In this document: positions 23,459 to 33,199 of the stretch, in pieces
Layout: the number at the start of each line of letters is the position of its first letter
Numbering within the stretch: the stretch's first letter is position 1
Program-made: the position numbers and the translations under genes
The notes under the pieces: model-generated
Told to the model about the DNA's origin: nothing
Databases searched by the model: none
What the model saw: only the letters and a program-made list of their open reading frames with translations
Source of the DNA: Gallionella sp.
GTDB taxonomy: Bacteria > Pseudomonadota > Gammaproteobacteria > Burkholderiales > Gallionellaceae
Assembly: GCA_028689145.1 (NCBI GenBank)
Contig: JAQTWT010000007.1
Span: forward strand, 62,001-126,000
Length of the DNA stretch: 64,000 nucleotides
Direction: 5' to 3'

Positions 23459-24295
23459 TTAGTAGTGGTTTGGTCTTTCAGCCTTGATACAAAGCCCCAT
23501 GTTTGGCGGGTTCTTGCCCATATACATGGGGATATCCGGAAACTTGCGCTGTACTTCAGGATCAGTCAGGTCATAGTCGGGCGGCAGATTCTCCCGGGAA
23601 CCATCGGCCATAGTGATTTTTTTCTGGTGGGCCGCTGCAGGCTTGAAGAACATATGGGCAAATTTGGAAAAATATACGCCGCCAAAGAGAACGGTACTTG
23701 CCAGGATGAACAAGGCAAAGAACACGGTTAATCCACCGCCGGTAAACGACCAGATCAATGCGAAAGTCGAGGTGGCAAGCAGCGAAAGAATAAACAAATC
23801 AGCACGCTCGAAGCGAAACCATGGCAGCCCTTCCGCGGACACATCCACGCGGATAAAAATCCAGAACCAGTATCCGCCAACGGCCAGCATCAGTGCGCCG
23901 ATATGCCATAGCTGTGGCAGCAGGGCGGGCGTGGGCATTTCCGGTGTCGGATAGCCAAAAATCATGATTGCGGTAGTCGCAATAAAAATAATGGTCCCGT
24001 ACATGGTCAACAGATGGGAAAGCCTGCGTCTTGGATTGCTGAATTCGCCGGAAGTTAATACTTCGTTCACCAGCACCGAAGCGGCAATCGATACTTTTTC
24101 TCCGCCGCTGACTGACCGTTTTGCGCTCTTCTTCGCTTTTTTCGCATTCTCGAAAAAGTACTGCGCGCTTTTCTTATGCATCATGTCAAGTATCGTCCCG
24201 CCCATGACCAGCAGAACCATAAGAACGACATATCCTTGCATCATTGCGGGCGATATAACTTCTGAAAGTGCTGCAAAGTGGTTGATCGTAAACAT
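23459..24295 (-). CDS. aprM: AprM, membrane anchor of APS reductase
   Basis: 278 residues with about five to six hydrophobic segments (for example VVLMVLLVMGGTILDM, IIFIATTAIMIFGYP, ADLFILSLLATSTFALIW) and a soluble C-terminal tail. Such a protein upstream of aprBA is the AprM membrane subunit found in some purple sulfur and betaproteobacterial oxidisers in place of QmoABC; it is thought to pass electrons from AprAB to quinone. No qmo genes are visible here, which supports this role. Confidence 0.88.
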   Translation of the reverse strand: MFTINHFAALSEVISPAMMQGYVVLMVLLVMGGTILDMMHKKSAQYFFENAKKAKKSAKRSVSGGEKVSIAASVLVNEVLTSGEFSNPRRRLSHLLTMYGTIIFIATTAIMIFGYPTPEMPTPALLPQLWHIGALMLAVGGYWFWIFIRVDVSAEGLPWFRFERADLFILSLLATSTFALIWSFTGGGLTVFFALFILASTVLFGGVYFSKFAHMFFKPAAAHQKKITMADGSRENLPPDYDLTDPEVQRKFPDIPMYMGKNPPNMGLCIKAERPNHY

Positions 24296-24348
24296 CGGTT
24301 CCTCCTCAAAAATATTAGTGGCAAATTATCTGTCCAACGATTGGTGAT

Positions 24349-25524
24349 TTATCCGCTATTCAATCCTACGTAATACTTGCGCAATACCTCCAGCACTTCG
24401 GGGCGACTGAATTCCGGCGGCACGTCGGAACCTTCCGATAGCATTTTGCGTAACTGTGTGCCCGAGACCTGGAGGCGATCAGCGTCGTCGTGCGGGCAGG
24501 TGCGCCCCGAGGCCATGCCGCCGCATTTGTAGCACCAGAATGAGATGTCTATTTTCATCGCTTCCGTCTGCAATGCGCCTTTGGGCAGCAGATCGAAAAT
24601 ACGATGAGCATCGAACGGCCCGTAGTAGCTGCCGACACCGGCGTGGTCGCGCCCCACAATTTGGTGCGAGCAGCCGTAGTTCTGCCGGAACAGCGCGTGC
24701 AGCAAGGCTTCGCGCGGCCCGGCATAGCGCATGTCGAGCGGGTATCCGCCTTGCACCACGGTTTTGGCAACAAAGTAATTTTTGGTCAGCGCAATGATGG
24801 CGTGGGTGCGTACCTCGGCCGGGATGTCGCCGGGTTTGAGGTTGCCTAACAGCGAGTGGATAAGCACCCCATCGCAGACCTCGATCGCCACCTTGGCGAG
24901 ATATTCGTGCGAGCGGTGCATGGGATTGCGCGTTTGGAACGCGGCGACTTTGCTCCAGCCCAGGCTTTCAAACAACGCACGCGTTTCGCTCGGAGTCATG
25001 AACAGCGCGCCGTATTTTTGCGGGAAACCGCCTTGCGACAGCACTTTCACCGGGCCGGCGAGATTCACTGCACCTTGCTCCATGACCATTTTTACGCCGG
25101 GGTGCTTGATGTCGGTGGTGCCGAACACGGTGGCGCATTCATGCGCTTTGTCGATGCTGTACTTTTCAGTGACCATCATCGTGGCGATGATGCTATCGTC
25201 GTCCGGATCGGTCAGCGCAACGGTTGTACCGGTGCTGATCGCGTCCGCAGTGCTTTGGTCGGTGGAGAGGGTGATGGGGATCGGCCAAAACAGGCCGTTG
25301 GTCATGGTCATGCCGTCGCAGACACCCTGCCAGTCGGCGTGTGTCATGAAGCCGCCGAGCGGGGTGAAACCGCCGATGCCGAGCATGATGAGGTCGCCTT
25401 TTTCGCGCGAACTTACGCGAACTTTGGTGAATGCTTTGGCGCGACGGAGTTCCGCGATCAGCTCTTCGCCCGTTAGCAACAGTGGTTTGAGATTGCCCCC
25501 GCCGTGCGGAGTCACCAATGCCAT
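24349..25524 (-). CDS. sat: ATP sulfurylase
   Basis: 391 residues. Diagnostic motifs: [14 protein letters not shown] (nucleotide site), [13 protein letters not shown], and [17 protein letters not shown] with a cysteine cluster typical of the dissimilatory Sat. Makes ATP and sulfate from APS and pyrophosphate in the oxidative direction. Lies 53 bases upstream of aprM on the same strand, giving sat-aprMBA in one unit. The upstream region to soeA holds a MITE-like element and a candidate operator. Confidence 0.95.
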   Translation of the reverse strand: MALVTPHGGGNLKPLLLTGEELIAELRRAKAFTKVRVSSREKGDLIMLGIGGFTPLGGFMTHADWQGVCDGMTMTNGLFWPIPITLSTDQSTADAISTGTTVALTDPDDDSIIATMMVTEKYSIDKAHECATVFGTTDIKHPGVKMVMEQGAVNLAGPVKVLSQGGFPQKYGALFMTPSETRALFESLGWSKVAAFQTRNPMHRSHEYLAKVAIEVCDGVLIHSLLGNLKPGDIPAEVRTHAIIALTKNYFVAKTVVQGGYPLDMRYAGPREALLHALFRQNYGCSHQIVGRDHAGVGSYYGPFDAHRIFDLLPKGALQTEAMKIDISFWCYKCGGMASGRTCPHDDADRLQVSGTQLRKMLSEGSDVPPEFSRPEVLEVLRKYYVGLNSG

Positions 25525-25552
25525 GCTTGTCTCCCTTTTTCAGTCAGCTACT

Positions 25553-25700
25553 TACGGGAACCTCTATAAATCCAAACTTCGTCGCGATGCTGCGTTGCTC
25601 AAAAAATTTTAACGCTTACATATAAAACATATGCGGCGCCCTAAAATTTATTTCGCGCCTTGCCTCGCTTAGAATTTTGAATTTATAAAGGCTCCCTTAT
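25553..25700. mobile_element. MITE-like element between sat and soeA
   Basis: About 148 bases with inverted ends ACGGGAACCTCTATAAAT and ATTTATAAAGGCTCCCTTA (imperfect), and inner inverted repeats around TTCGTCGCGATGCTGCG. Non-coding. It lies in the promoter region of sat. Confidence 0.65.
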
Positions 25701-25770
25701 GAGATTTCAGGCTTGGCACAATAGAGTAACAGCGTCGAGTCAGCGATAGCTCTGATGGGTTGAGGGTTGC

Positions 25771-25818
25771 CCCCCTCTTACGGGTTATGTTGCCACCCCC
25801 TCATCACGGTTATGGAAG
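25771..25818 (+). promoter_or_regulatory. Candidate operator upstream of soeA
   Basis: GGGTTAT at 25782-25788 followed by ACCCCCTCATCACGG and TTATGGA, aligning with the blocks upstream of sqr and tusA, though less exactly. It is about 100 bases upstream of soeA and also upstream of the divergent sat gene. The surrounding 390-base gap (25525-25914) has no gene. Confidence 0.45.
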
Positions 25819-25914
25819 CCGTGGCGTGCGATACGCATACTTACGCACCTGAAAAGCTGACCATTTTGGTATGGCTGTTGCATCTCGATAATTACACAAA
25901 TAACCCAGCCTCCC

Positions 25915-28830
25915 ATGTCATCAACACCACTGCACGATCCATTTGCCAATCCTGTCGCGGATGCGAAGACCGAAGTTCGCAATACCACCTGCTACATGTG
26001 TGCTTGCCGTTGCGGTATTCGTGTGCATCTGCGCAACGGTGAGGTGCGCTATATCGACGGCAATCCCAACCATCCGCTGAATAACGGTGTGATCTGTGCC
26101 AAGGGTTCATCCGGCATCATGAAGCAGTATTCACCGGCGCGCTTGACCAAGCCGTTGCGCCGCAAGCCGGGCAGCGAGCGCGGTGCGGGCGATTTCGAGG
26201 AAATCAGCTGGGAAGAGACCTTCTCCATCCTGACCGAGCGCTTGGGCAAGCTGCGCGCCACCGATCCGAAGAAGTTCGCATTGTTCACCGGCCGCGACCA
26301 GATGCAGGCGCTGACCGGCCTGTTCGCACGCCAGTTCGGCACGCCAAACTATGCGGCGCACGGCGGCTTCTGTTCGGTGAATATGGCGGCGGGCATGATC
26401 TATACCATCGGCGGTTCCTTCTGGGAATTCGGTGGCCCCGATCTGGAGCGCTCCAAGCTGTTCATCATGATCGGCACTGCGGAAGACCATCACTCCAATC
26501 CGATGAAGGTCGCACTGTCCAAGTTCAAGCGCGAAGGCGGGCGTTTCATCTCCATCAACCCGGTGCGCACCGGCTATTCCGCCATCGCCGACGAGTGGGT
26601 GCCGATTCGTCCCGGCACCGACGGCGCATTGTTCCTCGCATTGATCCACGAGATCATCGCGCTCGGCCTGTATGACCGCGATTTTCTGGTGCGCTATACC
26701 AACTCCGGCCAACTGGTGAATCTCGATGCCGCACACGACGAGTTCGGCATGTTCGTGCGCACCGAGGTGCCAGAAGAAGAGGGTTGCTACGATCCGCAGA
26801 ATAAACTGTGGTGGGATCGCAATACCGACAAGGCCGTCATCACCCACACCGAAGGCGCGGATCCCTTTCTGCTCGGCGAGTTCAAGTTGCCCGACGGTGT
26901 CGCGGTCAAGCCCGCGTTCCAGTTGCTGCAGGATCGCGTCAAGGATTACACGCCGGAATGGGCGGAGCAGATCACCGGCATTCCGGCCGACACCATCAAG
27001 CGTCTGGCGCATGAAATGGGCATCACCGCGCGCGACCAGAAGATCGAGCTGCCGATTGCCTGGACGGATAGCTGGGGCAAGGAACACGACACTGTCACCG
27101 GCAACCCGGTGGCCTTCCACGCGATGCGCGGACTCGCGGCGCATTCCAACGGTTTTCAGACGATCCGCGCGTTGTCGATTCTGATGACGCTGCTGGGCAC
27201 CATCGACCGGCCCGGCGGTTTCCGCCACAAGGCACCGTTCCCGCGTCCCATCCCGCCTTGCGCGCGCACGCCGAACGACCCGCGCGCGGTGCAGCCAAAT
27301 CAGCCGCTGGACGGCATGCCGCTGGGCTGGCCGTCCGACCCGGACGACCTGTTCGTCAATGCCGACGGCAGTCCGGTGCGTATCGATAAGGCGTTCTCGT
27401 GGGAGTATCCGCTGTCGGTGCACGGCCTGATGCACAACGCCATCACCAACGCATGGCGCGGCGACCCGTACAAGATCGACACCCTGCTGATGTTCATGGC
27501 CAACATGGCGTGGAACTCGAGCATGAACACCAGTGAAGTGCGCAAGATGCTGGTCGACAAGGAAGAGGACGGCACATACAAGATTCCGTTCATCGTGGTG
27601 TGCGATGCCTTCCATTCCGAGACCACCGCATTTGCCGATTTGATCCTGCCGGACACGACTTACCTTGAGCGCCATGACGTGATGTCCATGCTCGACCGCC
27701 CGATTTCGGAATTCGACGGCCCGGTGGATTCGGTGCGCATTCCGGTGCTGCCGCCGACCGGCGAATGCAAGCCGTTCCAGGAAGTATTGATCGAACTCGG
27801 TACGCGATTGAAGTTGCCGGCGTTCGTCACGCCGGACGGTACGCGCAAATATAAAAACTATCCCGACTTCATCGTCAACTGGGAGACCGCGCCGGGTTCC
27901 GGCATCGGCTTCCTGTCCGGCTGGCGCGGCAAGGGCGGCGAAAAGTCCATCAAGGGCGAGCCGAACCCGAACCAGTGGGAGATGTACGCCAAGAACGATT
28001 GCGTGCATCACCATGTGCTGCCGCGCTCCTACCAGTTTATGCGCAACTGGAACAAGGGCTATCTTGAATGGTCGCAGCGCAGCGGCATCACGCGCTATTC
28101 CGAACCTATCCTGATTCATCTCTATTCCGAGGTGTTGCAGAAATTCCGTCTGGCCGCGCAGGGCAAGAGCATCACGCGCCAGCCGCCCAAGCATCTGGCG
28201 AAACGCATCGAGACCTATTTCGACCCGCTGCCGTTCTACTACGAGCCGCTGGAAGTGCAGACCAGCGACAAACTGAAATATCCTCTGTCGGCGCTGACGC
28301 AGCGCCCAATGGCGATGTATCACTCGTGGGATTCGCAGAATGCCTGGTTGCGCCAGATCCACGCGCACAACTATCTCTACGTCAACTCGCAGACCGCAAA
28401 GGATGCGGGTATCGCCGACGGCGACTGGATATGGTGCGAATCGCAATGGGGCAAGGTGCGCTGCATGGCGCGCTACAGCGAGTCGGTGGAGCCGGGTACG
28501 GTGTGGACTTGGAATGCCATCGGCAAAGCGGCGGGTGCATGGAATCTGTCGCCCGATGCGAACGAATCGCAGCAGGGCTTTTTGCTCAATCATCTAATCT
28601 CGGAAGAGTTGCCGCCGCAAGCTGACGGCAAGCGCTTCTCCAACTCCGATCCGATCACCGGACAGGCGGCGTGGTACGACGTGCGCGTGCGCATCTACAA
28701 AGCGGAGGAGGGCGAGCCTGAGCAGACCTCGCCGCAATTTGCACCCATGAAGAAATATCCCGGTATGAAGCAACATCCAGCTTGGTTGAGGTATTTCGGC
28801 GGCGGCAAGCAGAAGGGCGGTGCGAAATGA
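25915..28830 (+). CDS. soeA: Sulfite dehydrogenase (quinone) molybdopterin subunit SoeA
   Basis: 971 residues. N-terminal [4Fe-4S] motif CYMCACRCGI ... GVICAKG, then molybdopterin oxidoreductase domains (GGFCSVNMAAG, AEDHHSNPMK, SMNTSEVR) and a C-terminal dinucleotide-binding domain (MYHSWDSQNAWLRQIHAHN). With SoeB and SoeC it forms the cytoplasmic sulfite-oxidising enzyme known from Allochromatium. No Tat signal, agreeing with cytoplasmic SoeA. Weak ribosome site. A C-rich inverted repeat separates it from soeB. Confidence 0.93.
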   Translation: MSSTPLHDPFANPVADAKTEVRNTTCYMCACRCGIRVHLRNGEVRYIDGNPNHPLNNGVICAKGSSGIMKQYSPARLTKPLRRKPGSERGAGDFEEISWEETFSILTERLGKLRATDPKKFALFTGRDQMQALTGLFARQFGTPNYAAHGGFCSVNMAAGMIYTIGGSFWEFGGPDLERSKLFIMIGTAEDHHSNPMKVALSKFKREGGRFISINPVRTGYSAIADEWVPIRPGTDGALFLALIHEIIALGLYDRDFLVRYTNSGQLVNLDAAHDEFGMFVRTEVPEEEGCYDPQNKLWWDRNTDKAVITHTEGADPFLLGEFKLPDGVAVKPAFQLLQDRVKDYTPEWAEQITGIPADTIKRLAHEMGITARDQKIELPIAWTDSWGKEHDTVTGNPVAFHAMRGLAAHSNGFQTIRALSILMTLLGTIDRPGGFRHKAPFPRPIPPCARTPNDPRAVQPNQPLDGMPLGWPSDPDDLFVNADGSPVRIDKAFSWEYPLSVHGLMHNAITNAWRGDPYKIDTLLMFMANMAWNSSMNTSEVRKMLVDKEEDGTYKIPFIVVCDAFHSETTAFADLILPDTTYLERHDVMSMLDRPISEFDGPVDSVRIPVLPPTGECKPFQEVLIELGTRLKLPAFVTPDGTRKYKNYPDFIVNWETAPGSGIGFLSGWRGKGGEKSIKGEPNPNQWEMYAKNDCVHHHVLPRSYQFMRNWNKGYLEWSQRSGITRYSEPILIHLYSEVLQKFRLAAQGKSITRQPPKHLAKRIETYFDPLPFYYEPLEVQTSDKLKYPLSALTQRPMAMYHSWDSQNAWLRQIHAHNYLYVNSQTAKDAGIADGDWIWCESQWGKVRCMARYSESVEPGTVWTWNAIGKAAGAWNLSPDANESQQGFLLNHLISEELPPQADGKRFSNSDPITGQAAWYDVRVRIYKAEEGEPEQTSPQFAPMKKYPGMKQHPAWLRYFGGGKQKGGAK

Positions 28831-28856
28831 ACTGCCCGCTGAATCAACACCAAACT

Positions 28857-28965
28857 GTCCCCCCCTTTGCAAAAGGGGGGGTAGGGGGGATTTTTGCGCA
28901 CCAGGGGCTTGCAGCAAAAGGAAAATCCCCCTCAGTCCCCCTTTTGCAAAGGGGGAAGCTGATTG
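28857..28965. repeat. C-rich long inverted repeat inside soe operon
   Basis: Outer arms CCCCCCTTTGCAAAAGGGGG and CCCCCTTTTGCAAAGGGGG with inner GGGGGGATTTTTGC / GCAAAAGGAAAATCCCCC. Related to the repeat at 13276-13371. Sits between soeA and soeB in a 181-base gap without gene. Confidence 0.75.
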
Positions 28966-29011
28966 CAGCGCATGAGTTATCGTTTGAAGATATGAAATTG
29001 AAAGGCGCGCT

Positions 29012-29743
29012 ATGACCCAACTCGCCTTGGTAATTGATTTGAATGTCTGCGTCGGCTGCCATGCCTGCGTGACCAGCTGCAAAGAGTGGAACACCTCAGG
29101 CTCCGCCGGGCCGTTATGCGACGAACGACCCTACGATGCAAACCCGACCGGTACCTTCTTCAACCGTGTGCAGACTTTCGAGATCGGCCAGTATCCGCAC
29201 AGCGAGACGTTGCACTTCCCCAAATCATGCCTGCATTGCGAAGACCCGCCGTGCGTGCCGGTTTGCCCGACCGGCGCATCATACAAGCGCAAGGAAGACG
29301 GTATCGTGCTGGTGGATTACGACAAGTGTATCGGCTGTAAATATTGCTCGTGGGCGTGTCCGTACGGCGTGCGCGAGTTTGACGAGAAGCAGAAGGTGAT
29401 GAAGAAATGCACCCTGTGCGTGGATCGCATCTACGATGAGTCCATGTCCGAGGCTGACCGCAAGCCTTCCTGCGTGAAAGCTTGCCCGACCAGCGCGCGT
29501 CTGTTCGGCGATATCCACGATCCAGAATCGGCGGTATCGCAGGCAATCCGCGAGGATGGCGGTTATGCCCTGATGCCGGAATGGGGTACGCATCCCTCCA
29601 ACCACTATTTGCCTCGTCGCAAAACCAAACTCAAAATCCATAAGGATGAGTTGGAACGCGCGGATAATCCGCTCAAGGTGGACGGCCAGTTGCCCAAACC
29701 GGGCAAGGGCGATCCGTCCATGGATGATGTTTCTGCCTGGTAA
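29012..29743 (+). CDS. soeB: SoeB, iron-sulfur subunit of sulfite dehydrogenase
   Basis: 243 residues. Cysteine groups for four [4Fe-4S] clusters: CVGCHACVTSC, CLHCEDPPCVPVCP, CIGCKYCSWACP and CTLCVDRIY...CVKACP. DmsB/PsrB-type electron-transfer subunit between SoeA and the membrane subunit. Ten bases separate it from soeC. Confidence 0.94.
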   Translation: MTQLALVIDLNVCVGCHACVTSCKEWNTSGSAGPLCDERPYDANPTGTFFNRVQTFEIGQYPHSETLHFPKSCLHCEDPPCVPVCPTGASYKRKEDGIVLVDYDKCIGCKYCSWACPYGVREFDEKQKVMKKCTLCVDRIYDESMSEADRKPSCVKACPTSARLFGDIHDPESAVSQAIREDGGYALMPEWGTHPSNHYLPRRKTKLKIHKDELERADNPLKVDGQLPKPGKGDPSMDDVSAW

Positions 29744-29752
29744 CCAAGAACT

Positions 29753-30724
29753 ATGAAACCTGCTTTTTCTGTAATTTTTCTGACTACGCTCATCGGGGCA
29801 GCGCAGGGTTTGTTCCTTGCCTTGTTCACGCATCAATCCTATGCACTGTTGGGGCTGCTGCCAATGCAGTCCGATGCCTTCTACGGCTATGGCAGTGTCT
29901 TGGCCTTGCTGCTGCTGGTGGGCGGGTTGGTCTCGTCCTTCTTCCATTTGGGACGCCCGGAACGCGCCTGGCGTTCGGCCACGCAATGGCGCACCTCATG
30001 GTTGTCGCGCGAGGTCATTGTGCTGCCGGCATTCATGGCTGTGGTGTTTCTGTTCGGGGTGTCGCACCTGTCCGGATATCGCCCCGAGGTGGTGTCTTTG
30101 CCCGACGGTTCGATTGTTGATTTGTCCAGTGTGCTCGGTGTTATCGGCACCTTACTGGCCTTCGCCCTGTTCATCTGCACGGCGATGATCTATGCCTGTT
30201 TGCGCTTTTTGCGCGAATGGAATTCACCGCTGACGGTGATTAACTATATCCTGATGGGCGGTGCCTCCGGCTTCGTGCTGGCGGCGTTCTATGCCGCTTC
30301 GGCAGCGCCGGATCAGGCGGATTTCTTTGCCGGCTGGGCGATTATTATCACCTTGCTGGCATTTGCCGGGCGCTGGGCATCTCTGGTGCGCAACGCGCGC
30401 CTCAAGCCGAAATCGACCATGCAGACCGCCATCGGCATCAAGCATCCTCGCATCGAGCAGCGTTCGATGGGCGCTATGGGGGGTACGTTCAATACCCGCG
30501 AGTTTTTCCATGGCAAGAGCGCGGCCTTCATGCGCGCCATCAAGCCGGCTTTTCTGATTCTGGCCTTCGTGTTGCCGCTGGCTTTGCTGGCGCTCGGTAT
30601 GTTTACGCCCGGTTTGCTGGGTCTTGCCTTTATACTTCAATACATCGGCTTGCTGGCGGAGCGCTGGTTCTTCTTCGCGCAGGCCAACCACCCGCAAAAT
30701 CTCTATTACCAGACTATAGGCTGA
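29753..30724 (+). CDS. soeC: SoeC, membrane subunit of sulfite dehydrogenase
   Basis: 323 residues with about eight hydrophobic helices (VIFLTTLIGAAQGLFLALF at the start, LALLLLVGGLVSSFFHLG next). The HLGRPERAWR loop is the DmsC signature. It anchors SoeAB and passes electrons to quinone. DmsC family, not NrfD. Follows soeB directly; weak ribosome site. Confidence 0.92.
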   Translation: MKPAFSVIFLTTLIGAAQGLFLALFTHQSYALLGLLPMQSDAFYGYGSVLALLLLVGGLVSSFFHLGRPERAWRSATQWRTSWLSREVIVLPAFMAVVFLFGVSHLSGYRPEVVSLPDGSIVDLSSVLGVIGTLLAFALFICTAMIYACLRFLREWNSPLTVINYILMGGASGFVLAAFYAASAAPDQADFFAGWAIIITLLAFAGRWASLVRNARLKPKSTMQTAIGIKHPRIEQRSMGAMGGTFNTREFFHGKSAAFMRAIKPAFLILAFVLPLALLALGMFTPGLLGLAFILQYIGLLAERWFFFAQANHPQNLYYQTIG

Positions 30725-30850
30725 ACGATGCAATGCGCGTTTCAATCCCTTGATAAGTTCAGCGTGATGGCAATGCAGTTTGTTTCATCGCTGTTACCCG
30801 CTTTGTTTGCCGAAGCCCACTATCTACAAAATCTTTAAGGGTAAATACTG

Positions 30851-31831
30851 ATGTTGAACGAAGTCGTTTCCAGGCTGCAGAATACCGGTACCTTGCTCAG
30901 GGCAAACGCACTGTTGCTCCTGCTTGTTCTGTCATTGTTTACAGCAGGCGCGTATGCCGCCGAAAGTCTGCCGGACGGAAGCAGCATGCCGTGGTGGGGG
31001 TGGGCATTGGCGCTGTTCATTACCTGTTTCTTCCTGGGTATCGTCGCGGTGCCTTCCGGCGTGGGCGGCGGTGTGTTGTTCGTGCCTATCGTAGGCGGAT
31101 TTTTCCCGTTTCATCTGGACTTCGTGCGCGGAGCAGGTTTGCTGGTTGCATTGGCTAGCGCGTTGGCGGCAGGCCCTTCACTGCTGCGCGGCGGACTCGC
31201 CAACCTGCGTCTGGCTTTACCCTTGGCGGTGCTGGCTTCGGCCAGTGCCATTGCCGGTGCGATGATAGGTCTCGCTATTCCGGCAAATCTGGTGCAGATC
31301 GCACTCGGCATCACTATTCTCGGTATCGTGGTGTTGATGGCAATGGCGAAGAAATCCGAGTTCCCTGAAGTCGCCGCACCGGATCGCTTATCCAGCGCGC
31401 TGTCGATGAACGGTATCTTCCACGATGCTGCACGCAACCAGAAAATCAACTGGCAAGTGCATCGCACGCCACTCGGTTTGGCGCTGTTCGTCGGCATCGG
31501 TTTTCTTGCCGGTTTGTTCGGCATGGGTGCGGGCTGGGCCAACGTGCCGGTGCTGAACCTGCTGATGGGGGCGCCGCTCAAGGTTTCTGCCGGGACTTCC
31601 AGTTTTATCCTGACGCTGGTGGATTCCTCGGCGGCATGGATTTATCTGAACAAGGGGGCGGTGCTGGCAATCATCGCCGTGCCGTCGGTGATCGGCATGA
31701 TGCTGGGTGCATTTATCGGCGCGCGTCTGTTGCATGTGCTGAAAGCTTCTGTGGTGCGCCGGTTGGTTATTTCATTGCTGTTGTTTGCAGGGCTGCGCGC
31801 CTTGCTTAAAGGATTGGGAATTTGGCCATGA
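30851..31831 (+). CDS. TauE/SafE-family (sulfite/sulfonate) exporter
   Basis: 326 residues with about eight hydrophobic segments; two TauE-type half motifs, GIVAVPSGVGGGVLFVPIV and AGLFGMGAGWANVPVLNLLMGAPLKVSAGTSSF. TauE/SafE proteins export sulfite, sulfoacetate or similar anions. Position after soeABC suggests release of sulfite or sulfate. 126-base gap to soeC; overlaps the next gene by four bases (ATGA). Confidence 0.85.
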   Translation: MLNEVVSRLQNTGTLLRANALLLLLVLSLFTAGAYAAESLPDGSSMPWWGWALALFITCFFLGIVAVPSGVGGGVLFVPIVGGFFPFHLDFVRGAGLLVALASALAAGPSLLRGGLANLRLALPLAVLASASAIAGAMIGLAIPANLVQIALGITILGIVVLMAMAKKSEFPEVAAPDRLSSALSMNGIFHDAARNQKINWQVHRTPLGLALFVGIGFLAGLFGMGAGWANVPVLNLLMGAPLKVSAGTSSFILTLVDSSAAWIYLNKGAVLAIIAVPSVIGMMLGAFIGARLLHVLKASVVRRLVISLLLFAGLRALLKGLGIWP

Positions 31832-32250
31832 ATACTCAAAATACCGATTCGCATATCTCGGTTGAGCAGCGGCGCTACGCAACCTGGCTAAGTTGGGGCG
31901 CGCGCTCCGGTTTGATGATTCTTGCCGTGACCTTTTTGGCTTATGTATTTGGCTGGCTACCCGCGCGTATTCCGCTGGAACAAATGCCGAGCGTGTGGAA
32001 TTTATCCTCGCATGAATATCTGCAACAAACCGGTGCGCCGACCGGCTGGCACTGGTTAAGTCTGGTCAATCAGGGCGACTTCGCCGGATTGGTTGGCATT
32101 GCCTGGCTATCGGGTTGTTCGCTATTGTGCCTATTGGCGGTGATGCCGATCTATGCACGCCGAAAAGACTGGGTATTCGTGGCGTTATGTATCATCGCCC
32201 TGCTGGTGCAGTTGCTGGCGGCATCGGGTATTCTGACTGCCGGACATTAA
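31828..32250 (+). CDS. Small membrane protein, soe-linked
   Basis: 140 residues from the ATG overlapping the TauE stop. Three hydrophobic segments (SGLMILAVTFLAYVFGWLP, FAGLVGIAWLSGCSLLCLLAV, WVFVALCIIALLVQLLAASG). No named domain recognised; it may be a helper of the exporter. Coupled translation argues for a functional link. Twelve bases separate it from the UspA gene. Confidence 0.65.
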   Translation: MNTQNTDSHISVEQRRYATWLSWGARSGLMILAVTFLAYVFGWLPARIPLEQMPSVWNLSSHEYLQQTGAPTGWHWLSLVNQGDFAGLVGIAWLSGCSLLCLLAVMPIYARRKDWVFVALCIIALLVQLLAASGILTAGH

Positions 32251-32261
32251 GGACACTCATC

Positions 32262-33089
32262 ATGAGCAATTACCCATTCAATCGCATCCTGCTGGCGACA
32301 GAACATACCGAATTCGATGCGGGGGCCGAGCGCCTCGCATTTGCGATGGCCAAACGCTGCGGCTTGCCGCTGCGCGTGGTCGTTCCGTTACTCACTAATC
32401 CGGAATACGAGGCTGAAATGCCCGAGCTGGCGTTGCGCGCGGAACAGGACGCGGGTAACAAGATCGCCGCGTTGCGCAAGCAGGCCGACGCGCAGGGGGT
32501 GCAACTGGACGTGCGTGTGCGGCGCGGCGCGGAGATACATGCAGAAATCGTGGCCGAAGCCGTCGAATCTGAAACCGACCTGATCATCGTGCGCCGGCGC
32601 GGCAAACCCGGTTTTCTGGCACGCTTGATGGTGGGAGAAATGGTCAGCAAGGTAATCCGCGATACTGCTTGCAGCGTATTGCTGGTGCCGCGCGCGGCGG
32701 AATTCTGGAGTACGCGCGTGCTGGCGGCGGTGGGTGAGACACCGGCAGCGCAGAGCATCGCCAAAATCGCCGGAACCATTGCCGGAATATGCGAATTACC
32801 GCTGACAGTGCTCAGCGTGGCGACGGATTCCGATCCGGAGTCGCTGTCCAGAACGCAAAGCCTCAACATCCTGAACGTCGCGCTGGCTTCCGCTTCGTCC
32901 GATAAAGTGACCGGCGAAGTGCGGGTCGGCAAACTGCTGGAACAGACCATTGCAGCGGTGAAAGAATCCGGAGCCGACCTTGTGGTGATCGGGCGGCAAC
33001 GTTATCACCTGATGCCATTCGGCAGCCACGGCATCATGCAGAATATCGCCGGCAATATGGACGTGCCCACACTGGTGATACCCGCGTAG
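32262..33089 (+). CDS. Tandem UspA-domain universal stress protein
   Basis: 275 residues from MSNYPFNRILLATE. Two Usp domains: the first has ADLIIVRRRGKPG...MVGEMVSKVIRDTACSVLLVP, an ATP-binding GxxG-like loop; the second ends LVVIGRQRYHLMPFGSHGIMQNIAGNMDVPTLVIPA. Cytosolic, nucleotide-binding stress proteins. End of the soe-TauE gene string; a candidate operator for soxY begins four bases after its stop. Confidence 0.85.
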   Translation: MSNYPFNRILLATEHTEFDAGAERLAFAMAKRCGLPLRVVVPLLTNPEYEAEMPELALRAEQDAGNKIAALRKQADAQGVQLDVRVRRGAEIHAEIVAEAVESETDLIIVRRRGKPGFLARLMVGEMVSKVIRDTACSVLLVPRAAEFWSTRVLAAVGETPAAQSIAKIAGTIAGICELPLTVLSVATDSDPESLSRTQSLNILNVALASASSDKVTGEVRVGKLLEQTIAAVKESGADLVVIGRQRYHLMPFGSHGIMQNIAGNMDVPTLVIPA

Positions 33090-33092
33090 CCT

Positions 33093-33138
33093 GTAACACT
33101 ATCGGGTTATTTTTCTACACCCTTTGTGGGGATGGACG
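33093..33138 (+). promoter_or_regulatory. Candidate operator upstream of soxY
   Basis: GGGTTAT at 33104-33110 preceded by GTAACACTATC, then ACCC, TGGGG and ATGGACG. It aligns with the tusA-upstream block at 38426-38470 nearly base for base. Ends 62 bases before soxY. Confidence 0.55.
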
Positions 33139-33199
33139 CGGGAGGTGCTGTGGCAGACGATGCGATAATTGTTTCAACATACATCCAAGAGGATTCGCT

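Noticed and set aside
26131-28593. 820-residue open frame on the minus strand inside soeA
   Set aside because: Antisense to a gene with clear molybdopterin motifs; composition (His/Arg/Ala/Val-rich, no domain) is that of a GC-rich shadow frame.
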